A DNA stretch of 44,244 nt from an uncultured Clostridium sp. (GCA_946496575.1 CAMMHE010000011.1:1-44244), one strand, 5' to 3'; positions 33,180 through 42,712 are shown, counted from the stretch's first letter. Notes: a model not told the origin generated them from the letters alone. Numbers and translations are program-made.

Positions 33180-34181
33180 ATGGAAAGGACTATGTCTATA
33201 GAGGACAAAATAAGAAGAGCGGAAGAAATATATAATAGAAAAAGAAAGAATGAATCTAAAATAAATACAACTAGAGTAAGAGTTGATAATACTGAAGATA
33301 CAACAAATAGAAATATAAATAGAAAACTAAAGAAAATGATAATTCAGATATTAATATGTATGTCAATCTATCTTATATTTTATTATGTTATAAATAACAA
33401 TTATATATTTTCTGAAGATTTTAGAAAAAAAAGTCAAGAAATTTTATCATATGATATAAGCTTTAATGAAGTATATAAAAATTTATCTAATTGGCTGACA
33501 ACAATTCAGCAAAAATATAAAGAATTAATTTTAAATCTTCAAAACAAAAATAATAGTATAGAAGAGCAAAATGGTAATACAGTTGAGAATACAAAACAAG
33601 AACAAACAAATGAAGAACAAAATAATCAGGATGCAGAAAATTCTATACAAATACAAGAGAATATAGGTGGAATAGATATTAATATTGATGAAGATGCAGC
33701 TAAAAATACAGAAGAAAGTTCAGATGATCCAGATTCAACAGATAGCTTGAGTGAAGAGGAACAAATGAAAAAAGATGCAGAAGAAATAAAACAAAAAATA
33801 AGTTTTATAAAACCATTAAATGGAGTTATAACTTCTAAATTTGGATGGAGAGATCCAACTATCAGTACAGTTTCAAAATATCATACAGGTTTAGATATAG
33901 CGGCAAATACAGGAACAGAAATTATATCTTCTACAAAAGGTAAAGTAGTAATAGCATCTTCAGAAGGTGCATATGGGAATCATTTAAAAATACAAGTTGA
34001 AAATGTAGAAATAATTTACGCACACTGTTCTAAATTAATTGCAGCAGAAGGCCAAGAAATTAGTCAAGGGCAAAAAATAGCCGAAGTTGGTTCAACAGGA
34101 AATTCAACAGGACCTCATTTACATTTTGAAATTAGAATGGATGGAAGGTATGTAGATCCACAAATGATATTAGATTTTTAA
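33180..34181 (+). CDS. M23-domain membrane protein, probable SpoIVFA homologue
   Basis: 333 residues. It has a charged N-terminus, one membrane helix at about 51-71, a long acidic Asn/Glu/Gln-rich linker (about 120-205), then an M23/LytM domain. Zinc ligands are kept: H235 and D239 in YHTGLDIA, H282 in IYAHC, and H313/H315 in GPHLHFE. It is followed at once by a SpoIVFB-like protease gene. In Bacillus the pair SpoIVFA (LytM-domain membrane protein) and SpoIVFB (protease) controls pro-sigma-K cleavage, so gene order argues for SpoIVFA rather than SpoIIQ. An active endopeptidase remains possible because its metal ligands are intact. The start is right behind the hairpin at 33124-33179. Confidence 0.75.
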   Translation: MERTMSIEDKIRRAEEIYNRKRKNESKINTTRVRVDNTEDTTNRNINRKLKKMIIQILICMSIYLIFYYVINNNYIFSEDFRKKSQEILSYDISFNEVYKNLSNWLTTIQQKYKELILNLQNKNNSIEEQNGNTVENTKQEQTNEEQNNQDAENSIQIQENIGGIDINIDEDAAKNTEESSDDPDSTDSLSEEEQMKKDAEEIKQKISFIKPLNGVITSKFGWRDPTISTVSKYHTGLDIAANTGTEIISSTKGKVVIASSEGAYGNHLKIQVENVEIIYAHCSKLIAAEGQEISQGQKIAEVGSTGNSTGPHLHFEIRMDGRYVDPQMILDF

Positions 34182-34208
34182 CTTAAAAATCTAAAGAAGG
34201 AGAATGAA

Positions 34209-34850
34209 ATGGTTTTAAAAATAGATTTAAAAATCTTTATTTTTTTTGTATTATTTTATTTAACACATCAAATAAAATTATATGCAACTATTATGATACT
34301 TTGTATAATTCATGAATTAGGACATGTAGCCATGGGACTAATTATGGGACTAAAAATAGAAAAAATTGAGATAATGCCATTTGGATTATCTGTATCATTT
34401 AAATTAAATGTAGAAGATTTCAATAAAAAAATAAGAAGAGCAAATTTATTAGAAATCAAAAGAATAGCTATCGCAATTGCGGGTCCACTTACTAATTTAA
34501 TATTAATTTTAATAATATTATACTCAAATATGAATTTAAAAATAGTGTCAAATGAAATTTTAATATATTCAAATTTATTAATAATGTTATTTAATTTACT
34601 TCCAATTTATCCTCTAGATGGAGGAAGAATATTAAAAGGAATCATAAATTTATTTACAGGAAGTATTCAAGCAAAAAGATACATAAAACAAATTAGTAAA
34701 ATAGTAGTTATATGTACTACAATGATAGGTAGCATAGCAATAATATACTTTAAGAATATAGCAATATTTTTCATTATTATATATCTATGGATAATTGTTA
34801 TAAAACAAAATAGGAAAGTGGAGATCTATGATGCTTATGCTAAATTATAA
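34209..34850 (+). CDS. spoIVFB: Site-2 protease of SpoIVFB type
   Basis: 213 residues, about six membrane helices. The zinc-binding motif HELGH is at 35-39 in the second helix, and the third ligand D137 lies in FNLLPIYPLDGGRI. This matches intramembrane metalloproteases (M50). Without a PDZ domain and with this size it fits SpoIVFB, which cuts pro-sigma-K in the mother-cell membrane during sporulation. No sigma-K gene is visible in the window. AAGGAG is a few bases before the ATG and the gene follows the M23 gene by 27 bases. Some S2P relatives act elsewhere; the pairing with the M23 gene is the main reason for this name. Confidence 0.82.
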   Translation: MVLKIDLKIFIFFVLFYLTHQIKLYATIMILCIIHELGHVAMGLIMGLKIEKIEIMPFGLSVSFKLNVEDFNKKIRRANLLEIKRIAIAIAGPLTNLILILIILYSNMNLKIVSNEILIYSNLLIMLFNLLPIYPLDGGRILKGIINLFTGSIQAKRYIKQISKIVVICTTMIGSIAIIYFKNIAIFFIIIYLWIIVIKQNRKVEIYDAYAKL

Positions 34851-34917
34851 TAATATACATAAATAAATTCAATGAAAGAGGCTATTGAAAATTAAATTAT
34901 GCAAGACTTTTAGTAAA

Positions 34918-34946
34918 TTGACTGACATACAAAATTAAGATATAAT
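34918..34946 (+). promoter_or_regulatory. Promoter of the flavoprotein gene
   Basis: TTGACT at 34918-34923, 17 bases, a perfect TATAAT at 34941-34946. The transcript starts near 34953 and covers an AGGAGG (34987-34992) that is 33 bases before the coding start. Confidence 0.85.
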
Positions 34947-35025
34947 ATAATTGTAAAATAATTGGAGAGTAAATACTTTAATAAAAAGGAGGAAAAGAGT
35001 TAGTAACAGAGCTAACTAAAATAAT

Positions 35026-36276
35026 ATGAATATTGTAGTAATAGGTGGAGGACCAGCTGGAATGATGGCTGCAATAGCAGCTAGCCAAAACAATAATAAA
35101 GTTATATTAATAGAAAAAATGAATATGTTAGGCAAGAAACTATTAATTACAGGAAAAGGTAGGTGTAATATAACCAGTTCATTATGTATGGAAGATTTTA
35201 TAAAAAATGTACCAGGTAACGCAAAATTTCTATACAGTTGTTTTCAAAACTATACTAACAATGACATAATTAAATTTTTAAGAATGCAAGGATTAGAAGT
35301 AAAAGAAGAGAGAGGAAATAGAATTTTTCCTGTGACAGATAGATCGAAAGATGTGTTAGAATGTTTTTATAAAAAATTAAAAGAACTTAATGTACAAATA
35401 AAACTAAATACTTCTGCAAAAAAAATATTAATAAAAGAAAGTCAAGTTATAGGAATAGAAACAGAAAATGAGACAATTAATGCAGATAAAATTATTTTAG
35501 CAACAGGAGGAAAGAGTTACCCATTAACAGGTTCAACAGGAGATGGATACAAATTAGCATCACAAGTTGGACATACTATTGAAAAAATAAAACCATCTTT
35601 AGTACCATTAGAAATATACAATAAAAACGAAGTAATAGAATTACAAGGATTGAGCTTAAAAAATGTAAAAATTAAAATTATTCAAATAAAAGATGGACAA
35701 AAAGAAATATATAATGATTTTGGAGAAATGTTATTTACGCATTTTGGTGTATCAGGTCCTATAATATTAAGTGCATCAGCACATTTAGTACGATATAAAG
35801 ATATTGATGAGTTACTAAAGAAAGCTCAAATAAAATTATGTATTGATTTAAAATCTAGTTTAAGTGAAAAACAATTAAATGATAGAATTTTGAGAGATTT
35901 TCAAGAAATTAAGAATAAACAATTTAAAAATAGTTTAGATAAATTATTACCTCAAAAAATGATAGGATATATTATTAAAAAATGTAATATTCCAGAAGAT
36001 AAAAAAGTAAATGAAATAACAAAAGAAGAAAGAATAAATTTAGTTAAGCTTTTAAAAAATGTGCAATTTAATATAAAAGGATTTAGACCAATAGAAGAAG
36101 CAATAATAACAAGTGGAGGAATAAGCACAAAAGAAATTAACCCTAAAACTATGGAATCAAAATTAATTCATGGTCTATATTTTGCTGGAGAAATTATTGA
36201 TGTAGATGCATATACAGGAGGATTCAATTTACAGATAGCATATTCAACTGGATATACAGCAGGGCAATTGAAATGA
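35026..36276 (+). CDS. HI0933/BaiN-family FAD-dependent oxidoreductase
   Basis: 416 residues. The FAD-binding dinucleotide fold starts at the first residues (VVIGGGPAGMMAAIAAS) and is followed by the family-specific GKKLLITGKGRCNIT stretch. ILATGGKSYPLTGSTGDGY is the second flavin motif, and the C-terminus has TSGGISTKEINPKTMESK and GLYFAGEIIDVDAYTGG. The family is widespread; BaiN-like members reduce bile-acid intermediates in gut clostridia, but most have no known substrate and synteny here does not suggest one. AGGAGG is 33 bases before the ATG, with a small hairpin (AGTTAG 34998-35003 with CTAACT 35012-35017) between them that could bring them together. The next gene follows after 18 bases. 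Confidence 0.88.
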   Translation: MNIVVIGGGPAGMMAAIAASQNNNKVILIEKMNMLGKKLLITGKGRCNITSSLCMEDFIKNVPGNAKFLYSCFQNYTNNDIIKFLRMQGLEVKEERGNRIFPVTDRSKDVLECFYKKLKELNVQIKLNTSAKKILIKESQVIGIETENETINADKIILATGGKSYPLTGSTGDGYKLASQVGHTIEKIKPSLVPLEIYNKNEVIELQGLSLKNVKIKIIQIKDGQKEIYNDFGEMLFTHFGVSGPIILSASAHLVRYKDIDELLKKAQIKLCIDLKSSLSEKQLNDRILRDFQEIKNKQFKNSLDKLLPQKMIGYIIKKCNIPEDKKVNEITKEERINLVKLLKNVQFNIKGFRPIEEAIITSGGISTKEINPKTMESKLIHGLYFAGEIIDVDAYTGGFNLQIAYSTGYTAGQLK

Positions 36277-36294
36277 AAGGGAAAATATAAAAAT

Positions 36295-36933
36295 ATGGAA
36301 GAATTTATAACAATAGAAGAAAATTCAGAAACATTAGCAGAACTAATAGAAAAAAAATCAAAGTTTATAGCAACATTATATTATGTTGATTCAACTATAA
36401 AAGCAAATCAATTAATTAGAGATATCAAAAAAAAATATTATGATTCTAGACATAATTGTATTGCTTATAGAATATTAGAGAATGATAAATTAATTGAAAA
36501 ATATAGTGATGATGGGGAGCCTTCTGGAACTGCAGGTGCACCAATTATTACCATACTTCGAAAAAATAATTTATGCAATGTTCTAATTATAGTTACAAGA
36601 TATTTTGGAGGAATACTTTTAGGAACAGGAGGATTAGTTAGCTGTTATTCAGGGGTAACGTTGAAGGTGCTTGAGAAAGCACCAAAAATAACAAAATGTA
36701 TAGGAGTAGTATCAAAGATAAAAATAAGCTATTCTAATTTTGAAAATTTTAAATATTATTGTAAAATTCAGAATATAAACATTAATAATATAGAATATTT
36801 AGACAAAATTATTTGTGAAATAGAAGCAGAGAAATGTAAAATTGACAAGATTATGCAAGATATCAAACTAAAGAAGCTAATTATTGAAGAAATTGTAATT
36901 TTAAATAAAAAATTTATATCCAAAAGTATATAA
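36295..36933 (+). CDS. YigZ/IMPACT-family protein
   Basis: 212 residues. The N-terminal UPF0029 (IMPACT) domain begins KKSKFIATLYYV, with the conserved RHNCIAYRI, YSDDGEPSGTAGAPI and VTRYFGGILLGTGGLV motifs. The C-terminal half is the smaller ferredoxin-like domain. Bacterial YigZ-type proteins have no firmly established role; the eukaryotic IMPACT relatives bind ribosome-associated factors. GAAAGGGAA precedes the start. It probably shares a transcript with the flavoprotein and is followed by the spo0A promoter region. Confidence 0.88.
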   Translation: MEEFITIEENSETLAELIEKKSKFIATLYYVDSTIKANQLIRDIKKKYYDSRHNCIAYRILENDKLIEKYSDDGEPSGTAGAPIITILRKNNLCNVLIIVTRYFGGILLGTGGLVSCYSGVTLKVLEKAPKITKCIGVVSKIKISYSNFENFKYYCKIQNININNIEYLDKIICEIEAEKCKIDKIMQDIKLKKLIIEEIVILNKKFISKSI

Positions 36934-36955
36934 AAAGTAAAATCTTATAAAAAAA

Positions 36956-37007
36956 TGGAAAAATTTTCCAATAATGTATTGCCAAAAAATGGAAATCCTA
37001 TTATAAT
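36956..37007 (+). promoter_or_regulatory. spo0A promoter and upstream palindrome
   Basis: TTGCCA at 36979-36984, a 17-base spacer and TATAAT at 37002-37007 give a sigma-A promoter. A palindrome TGGAAAAATTTTCCA (36956-36970) stands just upstream of the -35, where a regulator could bind. No sigma-H promoter of the Bacillus kind is apparent. Confidence 0.65.
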
Positions 37008-37054
37008 GTTTATTGTAATAATTTACAAATAAATTGTATATAGGAGGAGATAAA

Positions 37055-37870
37055 ATGAGAGAAAAAACGACAGTATTAATTGCAGATGACAATCAAGAAT
37101 TTAGCAAAACATTAGCCACTTACATTAATAACCAAGAAGATATGGAGGTGGTTTCAAAAGTAAAAGATGGAGAAGAAGCAATTGAGGCATTATCAAGCTT
37201 ATCACCAGATATAGTATTGTTAGACGTAATAATGCCACATTTAGATGGAATAGGAGTTTTAGAAAAAATTAATATAATAAAAATGGATAAAAAACCAATT
37301 TGTATAATGTTATCAGCTGTAGGACAAGATAAAATTACACAAAGAGCAATTGAATTAGGTGCTCAATATTATGTGGTAAAGCCTTTTGATATTGAATTAT
37401 TAATAAAAAGAATTAGAGATTTAAAAAATTATAGGCCTACACAAAATAATAATTTTATATCAAAGGAAACTAAACAGCAATACATAGATATGTCAGATAG
37501 TTCAAAAAACGAAAAAGATAATTTAGAGGCACTTGTAACTAATATTATACATGAAGTTGGTGTTCCAGCACATATAAAAGGATATCAATATTTAAGAGAG
37601 GCCATAATGATGGTTGTAAATGATATTGATGTAATAAATCAAATTACAAAAAGTTTATATCCAGATATAGCATTGAAGTTTAAAACAACACCTAGTCGTG
37701 TTGAACGTGCCATTCGTCATGCCATAGAAGTAGCATGGGGAAGAGGGCAACAAGAAATTGTTGAGAATATATTTGGTTATACTATTTCAGCTGCTAAAGG
37801 AAAACCAACTAATAGTGAATTTATCGCAATGATTGCTGATAAATTACGCTTAGAATTAAAGAGTGCATAA
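37055..37870 (+). CDS. spo0A: Sporulation master regulator Spo0A
   Basis: 271 residues from ATG 37055, with AGGAGG seven bases upstream; a longer frame from 37034 includes that site, so I reject it. The receiver domain has the acidic pocket D11/D12, the phospho-acceptor D57 in VLLDVIMP, S87 and K109 in VVKPFD. A linker leads to the Spo0A-specific DNA-binding domain from about residue 155, with the almost invariant [18 protein letters not shown] recognition helix. Phosphorylated Spo0A binds TGTCGAA boxes and starts sporulation. Near-match boxes occur in this window at 30575-30591 and perfect ones at 379-417. Usually spo0A is next to spoIVB in clostridia; here no spoIVB precedes it. Confidence 0.97.
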   Translation: MREKTTVLIADDNQEFSKTLATYINNQEDMEVVSKVKDGEEAIEALSSLSPDIVLLDVIMPHLDGIGVLEKINIIKMDKKPICIMLSAVGQDKITQRAIELGAQYYVVKPFDIELLIKRIRDLKNYRPTQNNNFISKETKQQYIDMSDSSKNEKDNLEALVTNIIHEVGVPAHIKGYQYLREAIMMVVNDIDVINQITKSLYPDIALKFKTTPSRVERAIRHAIEVAWGRGQQEIVENIFGYTISAAKGKPTNSEFIAMIADKLRLELKSA

Positions 37871-38107
37871 AAATTGGTGTAATGATTGAGAGAGTAAGAA
37901 TGCAGAGGACACAAAAATTCTCACTCATTGCAACAAACTGTATGAAAAGCGTGATGAGTGAGGATAAAATTGGCATACATTGCAATAAATTGTTTTAAGC
38001 AATAGCAATAAATATAAAAATCTATTGCTTAATAAAAAGTAAAAATATGGAAAAATATTTCCTCTTTATGTTTATTTAAAACAATAAATATAGGGAGGAA
38101 TTTTTGT
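37871..38107. other. Intergenic stretch with hairpins between spo0A and the recombinase gene
   Basis: No gene is seen. CTCACTCAT (37920-37928) pairs with ATGAGTGAG (37954-37962). TAAGCAATAG (37995-38004) pairs with CTATTGCTTA (38021-38030), probably the end of the spo0A transcript although no T run follows. GGAAAAATATTTCC (38049-38062) resembles the palindrome before spo0A. GGGAGGA near 38093 is the ribosome-binding site of the next gene. Confidence 0.5.
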
Positions 38108-39091
38108 ATGGAAAGAATTGATTTTGAAATTGATGACTTTATTAATTATTGTGATTATAAGGGGCTATCTAAAAAAACTTATGGAAGTTATGAACAGTCT
38201 TTACGACTTTTAGTAATTTATTTAAAAGAACAATTTAAAATTACTAAAACAGAACAGGTAAAAGAAAAACATTTAAAGGAATACATAAATAATTTAAAGG
38301 AAAGAGGAAAATACACAGTTGTTTATAATGAAAAAACAAAAAAGATGAACAACCCACAGAATAGAGGAGATTTTGGAAAAAAGGTAAGTATAGTTACTAT
38401 TAATAACTATATTAGAAATATGAGAGTATATTTTAATTACATGTATGAAAATAGAATGATAAAATCAAATCCTATAAGCAAAATAAAAATAATTAAAACA
38501 CCAAGAAAAGTAAAAGAATATTTGGAAGATGAGATGTTTAATAGATTATTAAAATGTTTTGACTTATCTAAATTTCATGAGTACAGAGATTATGTAATAA
38601 CGCAATTAATTTTTGACACAGGTATGAGGTTAGGGGAATGTTTAGCCATTAGAGATGAAAGTGATATTAATTTTAATGACAGAACAATATTTCTTCCAGC
38701 AGATAATACAAAAGGAAAAAAAGATAGATATGTATTTTTTTCAGTTAAAATGGGAACAGAGTTGAGAAGGTGGTTACAATATAGAGATAGATACAAAGAT
38801 AGTGAATTTTGTTTTTGCACTACAAGAGGAAGTAAATTAGAAATAAGAAGTTTTGAAAGCAATTTTACAAACTATGGGGAAAGAATTAACAAAAAAGATA
38901 TACACCCACATATGCTTAGAAACAATTTTGCAAAGAGATTTTTAATGAATGGGGGAGATATTTATACATTGTCAAAAATATTAGGACACAGTTCGGTAAA
39001 AGTTACAGAAGAATGCTACTTAGATTTAGAAACAGAAGACTTACGAAAACAATACCAAAGATATTCTCCACTAATGAATCTAAAAAAATAA
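38108..39091 (+). CDS. Tyrosine recombinase/integrase
   Basis: 327 residues. The N-terminal core-binding SAM-like domain (about 1-130) is followed by the catalytic domain with the full set: R174 in DTGMRLGE, K202 in TKGKKDR, H268 and R271 in HPHMLRNNF, H294 in LGHSS, and the nucleophile Y304 in EECYLDL. It performs site-specific cutting and joining of DNA, as XerCD and phage or conjugative-element integrases do. Spacing and the NNFAKRFLMNGGDIYTLSKILGHSS stretch are like integrases of mobile elements in Firmicutes. It is followed 106 bases later by the primase-helicase-like gene. No excisionase or obvious attachment repeat was found, so host range and activity are open. Confidence 0.88.
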   Translation: MERIDFEIDDFINYCDYKGLSKKTYGSYEQSLRLLVIYLKEQFKITKTEQVKEKHLKEYINNLKERGKYTVVYNEKTKKMNNPQNRGDFGKKVSIVTINNYIRNMRVYFNYMYENRMIKSNPISKIKIIKTPRKVKEYLEDEMFNRLLKCFDLSKFHEYRDYVITQLIFDTGMRLGECLAIRDESDINFNDRTIFLPADNTKGKKDRYVFFSVKMGTELRRWLQYRDRYKDSEFCFCTTRGSKLEIRSFESNFTNYGERINKKDIHPHMLRNNFAKRFLMNGGDIYTLSKILGHSSVKVTEECYLDLETEDLRKQYQRYSPLMNLKK

Positions 39092-39151
39092 ATATAAAAA
39101 AATGTGTTTTTTATTTAGACTTACATATTATTTTTATTTTGTATAAGTTTA

Positions 39152-39160
39152 TGATATAAT
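39152..39160 (+). promoter_or_regulatory. Extended -10 promoter for the helicase-like gene
   Basis: TGA followed directly by TATAAT (39155-39160), with no good -35. It lies about 40 bases before the ATG at 39198. Confidence 0.5.
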
Positions 39161-39197
39161 TACCCAAAATATAAGAAAATGTGGGGAGATATTAAGT

Positions 39198-42100
39198 ATG
39201 TATGAATATTTTTATAGAAAACAAAATATAGAAGCAAAACATTCAAATATGGAATATTTAGTTGGCAAAGAAGCTATGCAAAATATATTACAGAATGAGC
39301 TTGCATTAAAGAATAGAAAAAGAGAATATGGAACTGGTGCTAATTTTTATGAGGTAGCAAGACGATATAATATATCAACAGACCAATTATGTGAAATGCT
39401 TTTAGATATGGGATGGATTGACAAAGAACCTATTAATAACGAACTTATAATTGTAAAAAGTGAATATTTTCAGTATGAACATTTTGGGAAATATATTCAA
39501 TTATTTTTTTCAGAGTATGGAGTAAGTCAGTTATGGAAATATGTATCAAATATATGTGATAAGATACCAAATGCACAAAATTACATCTATGAAGAAACAT
39601 TTAGAGATGATAGAAAATATAAAAACTTTAACCCTGTTTTGAGAGAAATAAAATTAATAAATAATAGTAAATTTACATTACAAGATGATAACATGTATTT
39701 TGTAGATGAAGAAGAATTAGAAGGGTATATGCAACATATTGATAGTATAGAGAATGATAATTTTATAGACGAAGAGGAACAAAGATTTTTAGAGGAGCTA
39801 GAAGAAAGAGAAGCTACTAGAGTATTAGATAAAGAAGATATTCGTTTAAAAATATTAGAAAATGAATACATAGAAAAAAGTAATAATGTTCTTGAAGTAT
39901 CAGAAGAAAAGGAATATAAGATAAGTGAAAGTCAAAAAGAACAACTTATTATAAATAAAAGTATGAAAAAAGAACTATATGTAAATATAGATGGAAATGA
40001 TAAAAAAATAACTTTTGAAGATTTTTATACAAAAGTAGGAAAGCAAAAAGAATCATGGAAAATAGGAGAAAAACAGCAAGTATTAGGACTAATTTTTAAT
40101 GATAAAGTTGAAGAAAATATGGTTTTTCAAAGATTAAAGCAATATGAGATTTATCCATCTTTTTCGTATTTACAATACAATGAAGAAAGCAAAGTTCAAA
40201 ATGTTGTAGTAGTTTTTGTGTTAGATACAGTTATAGAAAATATGAAGTTAAGTAATGGAATTAATTTTTTATTATATTCATTATTTCCAGAAATAAAAAG
40301 AAAAGAAATAAAAGAATACGTAGGGGGAGATAGAATTATACAATTAAATGCTTATGCAATGTATGAATGTGTAAGCGTTGATAAAATTGGGAAAGCAGTT
40401 TATCAATATTTATATGATACAGACCCAAAACATGCTATTGATAAATTAAGAAAAATTGCAAAAGAAACAGGAATATTATTATCTGACAATAGATTAGATA
40501 TAAGAAGAGTTTGGTTACTAGACAATGAAAAAAGTATATTAGATAATGAAGATATTGGATATTCTAAAAGTCAGTATATAAAAATTTTAGGAAATAAGTC
40601 AGAAAAGAAACTAAATCTGTTTAATATTAAAGAAGATACAAATATAAAATATTTATATTTGAAAAATATAAACGGATTAGAAAACGAATTTTATAGAATA
40701 AGATGTTTTGATTATGAAAAAGAAAAATTAACAATAGAATTAGTGAAAGCACTTGAAACTAAAGAAGAAACTAATAAAATAAGAGATTTTAAAAGTGAAG
40801 ACCTAAAAAAATTTTGTAGATTATCACGAATAGCTTTTGAAGATATTGCATATCTAAAAAATAATGAAATATATGGTTTAATTAGCAATTTCATAAATAT
40901 AAAAGATGGTGGAATGGAAAGATTTAGAAACATATTAAATAATTCTAATTTTAAAAGCTTATTAGATAAAAATTGGAATTTGGAAATGGAGCAACTAAAT
41001 GCAGAGAAAATAAAACCATATCGTTGTGAAGATTTTTGTGATTTTGCAAATGAGTGTGTACATAATGAAAATATATTAGAAACAGTTAAATTCCCAAAAG
41101 GACAAATTATAGAAAAACAGAAGAATAAACAATATATTTCTATTGAACAAGCTAGAGAAGAAATTAGACAAGCTATTAATGATTTTGAAAATGATACAGA
41201 CAATAATAATGTTCATTTGATAAAAGCACAGACAGGAGTAGGAAAAACATACCAATATTTACAGCATATAAAAAAATCAGAAAAGAAATATATAATTGCT
41301 TGTCCTACACATGCTCTTTGTCAGCAAGTTTATAATGATGCTATAAAAGAAAAAATTACAGATATTAGGTGTAGCTTAAAATTAGATTTAGATAAAATAA
41401 AGAATAAAAAAATAAAAGAGCAGATTGAAAAATATTACAATTTGGGAACTTATGTTCAATGTAATACATATATAAAACAATTAATAAAAGATACTAAAGA
41501 AAAAATAGAGAGAGGTAAAAATGTAGACAATGCAGAAATTCAAGACTGTGAATATTTAGAGAGATATATAACAGAAAATGAGAAAACTTATTCGTATAAT
41601 GGAAACATAATAATTACACATGAAAGATTATTGTTAATGAAAGAAAAAGACATAAAAGATAGAGTAGTTATTATTGATGAAGATATAATACAAAGTTTAA
41701 TTAGAATTACTAAAGTAAGTCAAAAAGATATTGAGAAATATATTTTGGATAGAAATCTAAAGATAAAAACAAAAATAAGTCAAAAACTAAATGAAATAAA
41801 AAAAGCTAAATATAATCAAGTAATTCCTATATCTCCGATAGGAATAGAAAGCCAATTTAGTACTGAAAAAGAAGTTTTAAATGTAGACGAATGGCAAAGT
41901 TCTATTAATACAAATATTTTTAATTTTATAAATTGCAATGCAGTATATAAATATAGCATAGATATTGAAAATGAGTTTAATAGTGACGACTTAATGTGTT
42001 TATTGAAAAGAAATTTGCCAACAGCAAAAACTATAATATTTTCAGCAACTATAAATTATGAGATATACAAAAATTATTTTAAAAATAAAAAAATTATATT

Positions 42101-42650
42101 TCATAATATTGAGGAAGTAAGAGTAGATTCATTATTACAATATACACAATATTCTTTCAGTAGAATTGATATTTCTCAAAAATCGAAAGAATATTCTGAT
42201 ATTATAGAAGAATATCAGAAAAAAGGTTATAAAGTTATAACATTTAAAGAATTTAGAGAAAAGTATTGCCAACTAGACTTTATTAACACAATAGAAGAAA
42301 CTAATGTACATTTTGGGAATCAAGAGGGCTTAAATTCACAAGAAAATGAGAATTTGTTAGTAATAGGAACACCTCATAAACCGCCAATGTTATATGAAAT
42401 GTTTTATTATGCTATATACAATGAGATAATAGAAGACAGTTTAAATAATAGAAGAATTGAAACAGAGAATTTTAGGTTTTGGTTCATGACATATTTAAAT
42501 GAACAATTAAGAAATATACAATTTTGGTTTGTTGAATCACAGCTAGAACAAGCAATCGGAAGAGCAAGGCTAATAAATGATAACGGAAATGAAGTCGTTT
42601 TATATAGTAATTATCCTATCAAAAATGCAATATTAATTGATAGAAATTAA
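39198..42650 (+). CDS. Large protein: degenerate primase-like region, Cys motif and SF2 helicase
   Basis: 1150 residues. Residues 1-290 have no recognised motif and include an acidic stretch. Residues about 293-400 resemble the primase-polymerase (AEP) part of mobile-element replication proteins: YPSFSY at 319-324, VVVVFVLD at 336-343, SLFPEI at 361-366 and GGDRIIQLNA at 376-385. The acidic pair expected near GLDFD in those relatives reads GLIFND here (297-302), so catalysis is doubtful. C610, C614, C620 and H622 (RCEDFCDFANECVH) may bind zinc or an Fe-S cluster. The helicase has Walker A AQTGVGKT (677-684), DEDI (827-830), FSAT (948-951) and QAIGRARL (1118-1125). It follows the recombinase, so a replication or processing role for an integrated element is likely. 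A defence role is not excluded. Confidence 0.72.
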   Translation: MYEYFYRKQNIEAKHSNMEYLVGKEAMQNILQNELALKNRKREYGTGANFYEVARRYNISTDQLCEMLLDMGWIDKEPINNELIIVKSEYFQYEHFGKYIQLFFSEYGVSQLWKYVSNICDKIPNAQNYIYEETFRDDRKYKNFNPVLREIKLINNSKFTLQDDNMYFVDEEELEGYMQHIDSIENDNFIDEEEQRFLEELEEREATRVLDKEDIRLKILENEYIEKSNNVLEVSEEKEYKISESQKEQLIINKSMKKELYVNIDGNDKKITFEDFYTKVGKQKESWKIGEKQQVLGLIFNDKVEENMVFQRLKQYEIYPSFSYLQYNEESKVQNVVVVFVLDTVIENMKLSNGINFLLYSLFPEIKRKEIKEYVGGDRIIQLNAYAMYECVSVDKIGKAVYQYLYDTDPKHAIDKLRKIAKETGILLSDNRLDIRRVWLLDNEKSILDNEDIGYSKSQYIKILGNKSEKKLNLFNIKEDTNIKYLYLKNINGLENEFYRIRCFDYEKEKLTIELVKALETKEETNKIRDFKSEDLKKFCRLSRIAFEDIAYLKNNEIYGLISNFINIKDGGMERFRNILNNSNFKSLLDKNWNLEMEQLNAEKIKPYRCEDFCDFANECVHNENILETVKFPKGQIIEKQKNKQYISIEQAREEIRQAINDFENDTDNNNVHLIKAQTGVGKTYQYLQHIKKSEKKYIIACPTHALCQQVYNDAIKEKITDIRCSLKLDLDKIKNKKIKEQIEKYYNLGTYVQCNTYIKQLIKDTKEKIERGKNVDNAEIQDCEYLERYITENEKTYSYNGNIIITHERLLLMKEKDIKDRVVIIDEDIIQSLIRITKVSQKDIEKYILDRNLKIKTKISQKLNEIKKAKYNQVIPISPIGIESQFSTEKEVLNVDEWQSSINTNIFNFINCNAVYKYSIDIENEFNSDDLMCLLKRNLPTAKTIIFSATINYEIYKNYFKNKKIIFHNIEEVRVDSLLQYTQYSFSRIDISQKSKEYSDIIEEYQKKGYKVITFKEFREKYCQLDFINTIEETNVHFGNQEGLNSQENENLLVIGTPHKPPMLYEMFYYAIYNEIIEDSLNNRRIETENFRFWFMTYLNEQLRNIQFWFVESQLEQAIGRARLINDNGNEVVLYSNYPIKNAILIDRN

Positions 42651-42655
42651 AAACA

Positions 42656-42712
42656 GGGGAAATCAGTACAGTTACTAATATATATATTACACATGTACTA
42701 GTTTCCCCATTT
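42656..42712 (+). terminator. Terminator after the helicase-like gene
   Basis: GGGGAAA (42656-42662) pairs with TTTCCCC (42702-42708), and AGTACA (42665-42670) with TGTACT (42694-42699), around an AT-rich loop; ATTTT follows. Confidence 0.8.

Noticed and set aside
40712..41203. 163-codon reverse-strand frame inside the helicase gene
   Set aside because: The sense strand encodes the continuous helicase-like protein including the Cys motif; the reverse frame is Ser/Phe/Leu-rich shadow sequence.
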